Shown here: in pieces, positions 1 to 5,966 of the stretch | Layout: every line of letters begins with the position of its first letter | Position numbering within the stretch: the first letter of the stretch is position 1 | Assembly: GCA_046765875.1 (NCBI GenBank) | Contig: JBKPSJ010000045.1 | Span: 1 to 18,390 of the forward strand | From: DASRHY01 sp046765875 | GTDB lineage: Bacteria > Actinomycetota > Actinomycetes > Propionibacteriales > Kribbellaceae | Length of the DNA stretch: 18,390 nucleotides | Reading direction: 5' to 3' | The notes under the pieces: model-generated | The model's database searches: none | What the model saw: only the letters and a program-made list of their open reading frames with translations | What the model was told of the DNA's origin: nothing | Position numbers and translations under genes: made by a program

Positions 1-1103
1 AGCGAGAGGTACCCCAGTCCGATCTCGGCGAAGGAGTCGAGCGTGCCGTGCAGCGCGGTCAGCAGCGGTGCGACCGACGGCTCATTCAAACTGCCGACCC
101 ACTCGGCCAGGTCGCTGATCTGCATCGAGCAGACGTCGGCGATGCTCTTCCCCTTGATCTTCGACGACCGGGCCTCCTCGGTCAGTCGCGTGCCGTCGCA
201 GTCGGGACAGGTCGTGAACGTCACCGCCCGCTCCACGAAGGCGCGGATGTGCGGCTGCATCGCGTCGACGTCCTTGGACAGGAACGACTTCTGGATCTTC
301 GGGATCAGCCCCTCGTAGGTCAGGTTGATCCCGTCGACGACGACCTTGGTCGGCTCCTTGTAGAGCAGGTCGTGCAGCTCCCTCTTGGTGTACCTGCGGA
401 TCGGCTTGTCCGGGTCGAAGAAGCCGCAGCCGCGGTAGATGCGGCCGTACCAGGCGTCCATGCTGTAGCCGGGGATCGTGAGCGCGCCCTCGTTGAGCGA
501 CCGGCTGTCGTCGTACAGCGCAGCGAGGTCGAAGTCGGTGACCGAGCCCATGCCCTCGCAGCGCGGGCACATGCCGCCGAGACGTGTGAAGGTCGCCTTC
601 TGGGTGGTGGTCCTGCCGGCGCCGCGCTCGACGGTGATCGCACCGCTGGCCCGCACCGAGGGGACGTTGAACGAGTACGCGTTCGGCGAGCCGATCTGCG
701 GCCGCCCGAGCCGGCTGAAGAGGATGCGCAGCATCGCGTTGGCGTCGGTCGCGGTCCCGACGGTGGAGCGCGGGTTGGAGCCCATCCGCTCCTGGTCGAC
801 GATGATCGCCGTCGTCAACCCGTCCAGTACGTCGACCTCCGGGCGCGACAGCGTGGTCATGAAGCCCTGCACGAACGCGCTGTAGGTCTCGTTGATCATC
901 CGCTGCGATTCCGCGGCGATCGTGCTGAACACGAGCGAGCTCTTGCCCGAGCCGGACACGCCGGTGAACACCGTCAGGCGGCGCTTGGGTAGCTCGACGC
1001 TGATGTCCTTGAGGTTGTTCTCCCGCGCGCCCTGTACGCGGATCAGCCCGTGGCTGTCGGCAACGTGCTGCGCCGTCGGCTGCGATGTCGTCCTCGTGGC
1101 CAT
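1..1103 (-). CDS. UvrA-like ABC ATPase (UvrA2/DrrC-like short class), N-terminal 367 residues, truncated by the window edge
   Basis: The reading frame opens at ATG 1103 and runs off the left edge; it has no stop inside the window. A GGAG Shine-Dalgarno sequence lies 9 nt upstream of the ATG. Walker A (GVSGSGKSS) is at residues 48-56. A first CxxC pair (CPRC, 179-182) is followed by EGMG, and a second (CPDC, 299-302) by DGTR; both are characteristic UvrA zinc-module sequences. Only about 120 residues separate Walker A from the first CxxC, so the UvrB-binding domain of canonical UvrA appears to be missing. Proteins of this short class include DrrC-type self-resistance proteins that act on drug-DNA complexes; canonical UvrA is a nucleotide-excision damage sensor. 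The ABC signature and second ATPase half would lie beyond the window. Family assignment is firm; the substrate and any dependence on UvrB are unknown. Confidence 0.9.
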   Translation of the reverse strand, partial: MATRTTSQPTAQHVADSHGLIRVQGARENNLKDISVELPKRRLTVFTGVSGSGKSSLVFSTIAAESQRMINETYSAFVQGFMTTLSRPEVDVLDGLTTAIIVDQERMGSNPRSTVGTATDANAMLRILFSRLGRPQIGSPNAYSFNVPSVRASGAITVERGAGRTTTQKATFTRLGGMCPRCEGMGSVTDFDLAALYDDSRSLNEGALTIPGYSMDAWYGRIYRGCGFFDPDKPIRRYTKRELHDLLYKEPTKVVVDGINLTYEGLIPKIQKSFLSKDVDAMQPHIRAFVERAVTFTTCPDCDGTRLTEEARSSKIKGKSIADVCSMQISDLAEWVGSLNEPSVAPLLTALHGTLDSFAEIGLGYLS

Positions 1104-1146
1104 GATCGTCGTCTCCGCATCTCTTGGTTCGTAGTGTCCACCGGCG

Positions 1147-1185
1147 CTGCCTGGCCCTGATCTAATCAGGGGTCTAACCAGGCAG
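1147..1185 (-). terminator. Bulged hairpin between the VOC gene and the UvrA-like gene
   Basis: An outer perfect 8-bp stem (CTGCCTGG 1147-1154 with CCAGGCAG 1178-1185) encloses a perfect 7-bp stem (CCCTGAT 1155-1161 with ATCAGGG 1165-1171) and a 3-nt loop; a 6-nt bulge (1172-1177) lies on one side. It sits just after the stop codon of the minus-strand VOC gene, so it probably ends the AraC-VOC-MFS-VOC operon. No T-tract follows, as is common in high-GC actinobacteria. It could instead be an operator for the UvrA-like gene, because on the minus strand it contains two related TGRTTAGAYC boxes 12 bp apart. Confidence 0.55.
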
Positions 1186-1193
1186 GACCGTGA

Positions 1194-1550
1194 TCATCGA
1201 TCCTGCAGCAGCCCGAGGACATTTCCGTCGGGGTCGGTGATGGTGGCCACCAGCCGGCCGCCGCCCACGTCGCGTACCGGGTCCTTGAGGGTCGCACCGG
1301 CGGCGGTCACCTCGGCGATCTTCGCCTCGATGTCCGGCACATGCCAGTAGGCCACCGGCGAGGACATGCCCTGCTGTGCGCCGCTCGGCACCAGCCCGAT
1401 GTGCTGGCCCTCGGCCTCGAAACCGACGTAGTAGTCGGCGTCGTGCGCCGGCTCGACGCCGAGCAGCGCGGCGTACACCGGCTTGGCCTTCTCCAGATCG
1501 GTCACCGGGTGCAGCAGCGTCTTGACTCCCTGGGTGGAAGAGCTGGTCAT
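1194..1550 (-). CDS. VOC superfamily (glyoxalase/bleomycin-resistance fold) protein
   Basis: This is a 118-residue single-module VOC protein. It has the typical C-terminal strand pattern ATITDPDGNVLGLLQ and a central paired βαβββ arrangement. I chose ATG 1550 over an in-frame GTG at 1556 because AGGAG lies 5 nt before the ATG and directly abuts the GTG. The stop codon of the upstream MFS gene overlaps this Shine-Dalgarno (TGAGGAG), so translation is likely coupled. VOC proteins range from metal-dependent isomerases and dioxygenases to drug-sequestering dimers, and the sequence does not settle which applies here. Being the last gene of an AraC-VOC-MFS-VOC operon suggests a role in handling a small molecule. 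The product is cytoplasmic, with no signal peptide. Confidence 0.85.
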   Translation of the reverse strand: MTSSSTQGVKTLLHPVTDLEKAKPVYAALLGVEPAHDADYYVGFEAEGQHIGLVPSGAQQGMSSPVAYWHVPDIEAKIAEVTAAGATLKDPVRDVGGGRLVATITDPDGNVLGLLQDR

Positions 1551-1559
1551 GGTCACTCC

Positions 1560-2900
1560 TCAGGTCGTGGTCATGTCTGTAGCAACGACGCTAGTCGCGG
1601 GTTCCCAGGGCGTACTTTTCGATTCCTGATCGGATCCGCGGCCGAGAACCGCCAGCGCTGCGATCGGGAGCAGCAGCAGGGTCAGTACGCCGGACAACGC
1701 CAGTCCGCCGGTGATCCCGGCCAGCAGGATCAGCGGTCCGCCGACGGCCAGGCCGAGCGGAGCGGCGACCGTGGACCCGGTTGTCCAGAGCGTGACCACC
1801 GGCTGTTGCTCATCTGGTTCGAGACCCGACTGCAGGAAGCTGTACGCGACGGGCGTGAACGGCGCCCACACCAGCCCGCCGAGCGCGAAGACGATCAAAG
1901 CGAGGCTGAGATCATCGACGACAGCGAGCGCGATCGGGCAGAGCGCCCACAGGCCGATGATCGCGATCAACACGTGACGTTGCGGCAGGTTGCGCAACTG
2001 GTTCACCAGCGCGGCGCCGACGAACGCGCCCACTCCCAGCGCACCCCACATCAGCCCCAGGCCGGACGCGCCGGCGTGCAGCCTGCCGCTGACGTACAGC
2101 GGAAGCGCGACCTCGATCGGCATGTAGAAGAAGTTGAAGAAGAACTCGACCACCAGCAGCCGCGCGGCCACCGGCCGACGGCGCAGGATCCGCCAGCCCG
2201 ACTCGCGGGTCCTGGGCCGGCGCAGCGCGTCAGCATCCTCGCCACCTCGGGGAACGGACGCCAGTACGGCGGCCAGCAGGATCAGCGCACCGAATGCGTC
2301 GAAGAACAACGCCGCGCCGGGACTGGTGGAAGCCACGATGACCCCGCCGAGCACCGGCCCGACGATGTACAGCGCGAACGTGGCGTTCAGCCCCAGCAGG
2401 CCGTTGGCGGCGAACCGCCCGGCGTCGCCCGCGATGGAGGTCGCCAGCAACCGCCGGCTGCTCGACCCGGCGATCCGGAACGTCGCGCCGAACAGCAGAC
2501 CGACGATCAAGACGGGTAGCGTCAGGTGTTCGGTGACGGCGAGCAGGCCGAGAGTCGCGAAGGTCAGCGACCGTAGCACGCAGTCGGCGATCAGCAGGGT
2601 CCGCGGGGACAGCCGGATTCGTCCCAGTCCGACTGCCAGCGACACCAGGGTGGACAGCACGAACGGCGCGGCCTCCACCATCCCGATGGCGATCGCCTTG
2701 GGGACGTTGCCGTGAATGGACAGCGTCTGCAGCGGCATCGCCACGATGATCATGCCCGTACCGGCGTTGGCCAGCAGGTCTCCCAGCAGCAGACCCGCGA
2801 CCTGCCGGTTGCGCAGTACCTCGCGGAAGGACAGGTTCGCCGCAGCCGTCACTTTCGCCGCAGCCGTCACTTTCGCCGCAGCCGTCACTGAGGTGGACAT
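1560..2900 (-). CDS. Major facilitator superfamily transporter, probable drug exporter
   Basis: This 446-residue protein has about twelve hydrophobic segments, in two groups of six separated by a charged cytoplasmic loop (roughly residues 217-243, rich in Arg/Glu/Asp). That is the standard MFS layout, and its length is normal for exporters. The ATG at 2900 has AGGGA 8 nt upstream. The N-terminus is odd: residues 5-22 are three copies of a six-residue unit (VTAAAK, VTAAAK, VTAAAN) encoded by a perfect 18-bp triplication, ahead of the first conserved segment (SFREVLRNRQVAGLLLGD). The last ~25 residues are polar and include a stretch whose DNA matches the 3' end of the AraC gene at 3362-3383. 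The gene is 22 bp downstream of a VOC gene and its stop overlaps the next Shine-Dalgarno. Export of a toxic compound is inferred from family and context; the substrate is unknown. Confidence 0.88.
   Translation of the reverse strand: MSTSVTAAAKVTAAAKVTAAANLSFREVLRNRQVAGLLLGDLLANAGTGMIIVAMPLQTLSIHGNVPKAIAIGMVEAAPFVLSTLVSLAVGLGRIRLSPRTLLIADCVLRSLTFATLGLLAVTEHLTLPVLIVGLLFGATFRIAGSSSRRLLATSIAGDAGRFAANGLLGLNATFALYIVGPVLGGVIVASTSPGAALFFDAFGALILLAAVLASVPRGGEDADALRRPRTRESGWRILRRRPVAARLLVVEFFFNFFYMPIEVALPLYVSGRLHAGASGLGLMWGALGVGAFVGAALVNQLRNLPQRHVLIAIIGLWALCPIALAVVDDLSLALIVFALGGLVWAPFTPVAYSFLQSGLEPDEQQPVVTLWTTGSTVAAPLGLAVGGPLILLAGITGGLALSGVLTLLLLPIAALAVLGRGSDQESKSTPWEPATSVVATDMTTT
1612..1633. repeat. 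22-bp near-direct repeat, copy 1 (3' end of the MFS gene)
   Basis: This segment matches 3362-3383 at 20 of 22 positions, including a perfect 15-bp core TCGATTCCTGATCGG (1619-1633). It lies in the last codons of the MFS gene, upstream of the VOC gene that starts at 1550. The two copies are read in different frames by their host genes, so the similarity is not from protein homology. Confidence 0.85.
2836..2889. repeat. Three perfect tandem copies of an 18-bp unit inside the MFS gene
   Basis: The plus-strand unit TTCGCCGCAGCCGTCACT is repeated three times without mismatch (2836-2853, 2854-2871, 2872-2889). It is in frame and encodes the VTAAA(K/N) triplet at the extreme N-terminus of the transporter. 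On the coding strand each unit contains an in-frame GTG, so the repeat also places three alternative start-type codons (residues 5, 11, 17). Perfect identity at synonymous positions implies recent slippage expansion. Confidence 0.95.
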
Positions 2901-2922
2901 GAGCCCGGTCCCTGTCGGCGAC

Positions 2923-3339
2923 TCAGAGCTGCTGGATCCGGATCAGGTTGCCCGCGGGATCGCGGAAGGCGCAGTCGCGAACTCCGTACGGCTGGTCGAC
3001 CGGCTCCTGGACGACCTCCGCGTCGCCGGCCTGCAGCCGTTCGAAGGTCGCGTCGACGTCCTTGGTGGCCAGCAACAGCGAGGCGTACGTGCCCTTGGCC
3101 ATCATCTCGGCGATGAGCCGGCGCTCCTCGTCGGTGAGGCCCGGGGTGGCGGCCGGCGGGTACAGCACGATGGAGGTTCCGGGCTGGTCGGGCGGGCCGA
3201 CGGTGATCCAGTGCATCCCCTTGTAGCCGACGTCGTTGCGGACCTCGAAGCCGAGAACGTCGCGGTAGAACCGCAGCGCGGCGTCCGGGTCGTCCTGGGG
3301 CAGGAAGCTGGAGTGAATCGTGATGTCCATGGCGGTCAC
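2923..3339 (-). CDS. VOC superfamily protein paired with an AraC-type regulator
   Basis: This is a 138-residue VOC protein. The N-terminal module includes FLPQDDPDAALRFYRDVLGF and the C-terminal half ends with DCAFRDPAGNLIRIQQL, both strongly typical of the family. The start is taken as GTG 3339, whose GTGA overlaps the stop codon of the upstream AraC gene (4-nt overlap, translational coupling); ATG 3330 is the alternative, and neither has a clear Shine-Dalgarno. AraC-VOC gene pairs of this kind are common in actinobacteria, where the VOC protein is presumed to act on or bind the inducer. No biochemical role can be read from the sequence. It is 22 bp from the MFS gene and in the same operon. 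Confidence 0.88.
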   Translation of the reverse strand: MTAMDITIHSSFLPQDDPDAALRFYRDVLGFEVRNDVGYKGMHWITVGPPDQPGTSIVLYPPAATPGLTDEERRLIAEMMAKGTYASLLLATKDVDATFERLQAGDAEVVQEPVDQPYGVRDCAFRDPAGNLIRIQQL

Positions 3340-3815
3340 GCTACGTGCGGTGCGGTGCCCTGTGCTTCTCGATTCCTGATCGGTCTGGTCACCTGTTTGG
3401 CCACGCAGGCCGGCATCCCCGCCGTGGCGCTCGCCGCGTCCTTCCGGTACGCACTGGGCGACACCCCGACCAATTCGGTGAAGCGGGTGCTGAAGGTGCC
3501 CAGCGACGAGCAGCCGACGGTGAAACAGACATCGGTGACGCTGAGATCGCCGCGGCGCAGCAACGCCATCGCGCGCTCGATCCGCCGCGTCATCAGATAG
3601 CTGTACGGCGACTCGCCGTATGCGGACCTGAACTCGCGGCTCAGGTGCCCGGCCGACATGTGCACGCCGAGGGCGAGTGCCTCGACGTCGAGCGGCTGGG
3701 CGTACTCCCGATCGATGCGGTCGCGGACCTGGCGCAACAACGCGAGGTCACGCAGGTGCTGTTCCGAAGCGGGTCTGCCGGTCATGTTCACATCGTGCCA
3801 GGCGGTCCCCGACAT
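3336..3815 (-). CDS. AraC/XylS-type transcriptional regulator, DNA-binding domain only
   Basis: This 159-residue protein is almost entirely an AraC DNA-binding domain (about residues 23-125). The first helix-turn-helix spans about 43-63 (DVEALALGVHMSAGHLSREF) and the second about 92-113, with the family hallmark TDVCFTVGCSSLGTFSTRFTE. There is no N-terminal ligand-binding domain. The start at ATG 3815 is supported by GGGGAG 7 nt upstream; an internal ATG at 3785 lacks a good site. It heads the operon AraC-VOC-MFS-VOC and overlaps the VOC start by 4 nt. It is divergent from the ribosomal-protection gene across a short shared region. Regulation of its own operon is a reasonable inference; the effector is unknown. 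Confidence 0.9.
   Translation of the reverse strand: MSGTAWHDVNMTGRPASEQHLRDLALLRQVRDRIDREYAQPLDVEALALGVHMSAGHLSREFRSAYGESPYSYLMTRRIERAMALLRRGDLSVTDVCFTVGCSSLGTFSTRFTELVGVSPSAYRKDAASATAGMPACVAKQVTRPIRNREAQGTAPHVA
3362..3383. repeat. 22-bp near-direct repeat, copy 2 (3' end of the AraC-type gene)
   Basis: This is the partner of 1612-1633, with two mismatches in 22 bp. It encodes part of the C-terminal tail (PIRNREA) of the AraC-type regulator and lies 23 bp before the start of a VOC gene. Both copies therefore sit just before a VOC gene. Confidence 0.85.
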
Positions 3816-3842
3816 GTCCTGCTCCCCGCCTGCACGGCCCGG

Positions 3843-3878
3843 AAATCGGTTGCGAACCCGCGCATGGCTTGCTGTACT
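3843..3878 (+). promoter_or_regulatory. Promoter of the ribosomal-protection gene, WhiB7-like architecture
   Basis: A -35 TTGCGA (3850-3855) and a -10 TGTACT (3873-3878) are separated by 17 bp. The block AAAT (3843-3846) lies exactly 3 bp upstream of the -35. WhiB7-dependent promoters of actinobacteria carry an AT-rich sequence at that distance from the -35. In this GC-rich context the AAAT block stands out. Transcription would start near 3885, leaving about 29 nt before the leader ORF. Assignment to WhiB7/WblC is inferred from geometry and from the drug-resistance type of the gene. Confidence 0.5.
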
Positions 3879-3913
3879 ACCAGCGACGAGTCACCTACCA
3901 AGGAGAACCCCCG

Positions 3914-4018
3914 ATGCGTGCTGCGTTCGTGTCCACCCAGAAAGGAACGACCTCGTTTAAGGACATGACGCTTGAGCGCATCCAGCACGCTGAATCTGGG
4001 GATCCTGGCGCACGTTGA
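3914..4018 (+). CDS. Candidate leader peptide (34 codons) overlapping the start of the ribosomal-protection gene
   Basis: ATG 3914 is preceded by AAGGAG (3900-3905) at 8 nt, the best Shine-Dalgarno in this region. The 34-residue ORF begins MRAAFVSTQKGTTSF and stops at 4016-4018, 45 nt inside the downstream gene and in a different frame. Ribosomes translating it would pass over the Shine-Dalgarno (AAGGA 3959-3963) and TTG start of the main gene. That is suited to antibiotic-sensitive translational control, as seen for leader ORFs of other ribosome-targeting resistance genes. I do not recognise the peptide. It might instead be a non-functional remnant. Confidence 0.45.
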   Translation: MRAAFVSTQKGTTSFKDMTLERIQHAESGDPGAR

Positions 4019-5966
4019 CGCCGGTAAGACCAGCCTGACCGAGCGGCTCCTGCACGCCGCCGGTGTCATCGACGAGATCGGCAGCGTCGACGACGGCAAC
4101 ACCCAGACCGACTCGCTCGACCTCGAGCGGCGCCGCGGCATCACGATCAAGTCGGCCGTGGTCTCGTTCGCGATCGGCGACGTCACCGTCAACCTGATCG
4201 ACACCCCCGGTCACCCGGACTTCATCGCCGAGGTGGAACGGGTGCTCAGCGTGCTCGACGGCGCGGTGCTGGTGGTCTCGGCCGTGGAGGGCGTCCAGCC
4301 GCAGACGCGGGTGCTGATGCGTACGCTGCGCCGGCTCGGCATCCCCACGCTGATCTTCGTCAACAAGATCGACCGCGGCGGCGCCCGGTACGACGGCGTG
4401 CTCGGGGACCTGACCACCAAGCTCGTACCGCAGGTCGTGGCGATGGGTACGACAGCCGGGCTCGGCACCCGGTCCGCGGCGTTCACGCCGTACGACGATG
4501 ACGACCCCGGCTTCCGGGCCGGGCTGGTCGACCTGCTGACCGGCAACGACGACGCGCTGATGGAGGCGTTCGTCGACGACGAGGCGACGGTGTCGAACGG
4601 CCGGCTGCGCCGCGTACTGGCGTCGCAGACCGCGCGCACGCTGGTACACCCGGTGTTCTTCGGCTCGGCGATCACCGGCGCCGGCGTGCCGGAACTGATG
4701 CGCGGCATCAGGGAGCTGTTGCCCAAGGCAACCGGACGTGCGGACGCTCCCCCAGCGGGAACGGTGTTCAAGGTCGAGCGCGGATCGGCCGGCGAGAAGA
4801 TCGCGTACGCCCGGCTGTTCACCGGCACCGTACGTGTCCGGGACCGGATCGACTTCGGCGCCGCGCACAACGGCAAGGTGACCTCTATCAGCGTGTTCCA
4901 CGACGGCACAGCGGTCGACCGGACGGAGGTCATGGCCGGCGAGATCGCCAAGCTCTGGGGACTGCCTCAGGTGCGGATCGGGGACGCGATCGGGGCTGCC
5001 GGGAGCAGCGCCGACAGCCATTACTTCGCACCGCCGTCGCTGGAGTCAGTCGTGTATCCCTGCCGGCCGCAGCAGAAGGGTGCGCTCCGCGACGCGCTCG
5101 GGCAACTCGCCGAGCAGGACCCGCTGATCGATCTGCGGCAGGACGATATCCGCCAGGAGATCTACGTCTCGCTGTACGGCGAGGTGCAGAAAGAGGTCAT
5201 CGAGGCCACGCTCGCGACCGAGTACGGCGTCGAGGTCGGCTTCCGGGAGACGACGACGATCTGCATCGAGCGTCCGAACGGCACCGGCGCCGCGTTCGAG
5301 ATCGGCGACCAGAACGGCAACCCGTTCCTGGCCACGATCGGGCTGCGGATCGAACCGGCCGCGATCGGCTCCGGCGTCTGCTACGGCATCGAGATCGAGC
5401 CCGGCTCGCTGCCGCTGGCGTTCCAGACCGCGATCGAGGAGACCGTCGGCACCGCGTTGCAGCAGGGGCTGAACGGCTGGCAGGTCACCGACTGCACGGT
5501 CACGCTGTACCGGTCGGGCTACTGGCCACGGCAGAGCAAGATGCACGCGAAGTTCGACAAGAGCATGTCGAGCACCGCGGGCGACTTCCGCAACCTGACG
5601 CCGCTGGTGTTGATGACCGCGTTGCGGGAGGCCGGTACGACGGTGCTCGAGCCGATGCACCGTTTCCGGCTCGCGCTGCCGGCGGATCTGCTCGGCGCCG
5701 TGCTGACCACACTCGGCGGGCTCGGCGCGGTACCACAGACACCGGCCGCCGCCGGTACGTCGTACGTGCTGGAGGGCTTCATCCCGGCGGCGCGGGTGCA
5801 CGAGCTGGAACTGCTGCTGCCGTCGCTGACCCGGGGCGAGGGAGCACTGGAGACCGCGTTCGACCACTACGAGACGGTGCGCGGACCAGCTCCCAGCCGG
5901 GCCCGGACCGATCACAACCCGCTGGACCGCAAGGAGTACCTGCTCCACGTACAGCGAAGGGTTTAG
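3972..5966 (+). CDS. Ribosomal-protection GTPase of the Tet(M)/OtrA family (EF-G-like)
   Basis: At 664 residues it matches OtrA-type proteins (Tet(M) is about 640). GTPase motifs are complete: G1 AHVDAGKTS (13-21), RGIT (55-58), DTPGH (77-81), NKID (131-134) and GSA (231-233). EF-G-like domains II-V follow. The start is TTG 3972 with AAGGA 8 nt upstream. The family binds the 70S ribosome in a GTP-dependent way and displaces tetracycline or related drugs; actinobacterial chromosomal members are usually annotated as tetracycline resistance, with real specificity seldom tested. The domain IV tip reads KSMSSTAGDFR (530-540), where Tet(M)/Tet(O) have YSPVSTPADFR, so the drug-displacing loop differs. 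Its stop overlaps the convergent methyltransferase stop by 4 nt. WhiB7-like promoter and leader ORF suggest antibiotic induction. Confidence 0.92.
   Translation: MSASSTLNLGILAHVDAGKTSLTERLLHAAGVIDEIGSVDDGNTQTDSLDLERRRGITIKSAVVSFAIGDVTVNLIDTPGHPDFIAEVERVLSVLDGAVLVVSAVEGVQPQTRVLMRTLRRLGIPTLIFVNKIDRGGARYDGVLGDLTTKLVPQVVAMGTTAGLGTRSAAFTPYDDDDPGFRAGLVDLLTGNDDALMEAFVDDEATVSNGRLRRVLASQTARTLVHPVFFGSAITGAGVPELMRGIRELLPKATGRADAPPAGTVFKVERGSAGEKIAYARLFTGTVRVRDRIDFGAAHNGKVTSISVFHDGTAVDRTEVMAGEIAKLWGLPQVRIGDAIGAAGSSADSHYFAPPSLESVVYPCRPQQKGALRDALGQLAEQDPLIDLRQDDIRQEIYVSLYGEVQKEVIEATLATEYGVEVGFRETTTICIERPNGTGAAFEIGDQNGNPFLATIGLRIEPAAIGSGVCYGIEIEPGSLPLAFQTAIEETVGTALQQGLNGWQVTDCTVTLYRSGYWPRQSKMHAKFDKSMSSTAGDFRNLTPLVLMTALREAGTTVLEPMHRFRLALPADLLGAVLTTLGGLGAVPQTPAAAGTSYVLEGFIPAARVHELELLLPSLTRGEGALETAFDHYETVRGPAPSRARTDHNPLDRKEYLLHVQRRV

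Noticed and set aside
48..992. Long plus-strand open frame opposite the UvrA-like gene
   Set aside because: It is Arg/Ala/Val-rich with no recognisable motif and is a shadow of the minus-strand UvrA-like gene, which carries Walker A and CxxC motifs.
1341..2519. 392-codon plus-strand frame opposite the MFS gene
   Set aside because: Low-complexity Arg/Gln/Asp composition; the minus strand encodes a clear 12-helix transporter.
3957..5021. 354-codon minus-strand frame opposite the ribosomal-protection gene
   Set aside because: Antisense shadow of a gene with complete G1-G5 GTPase motifs.
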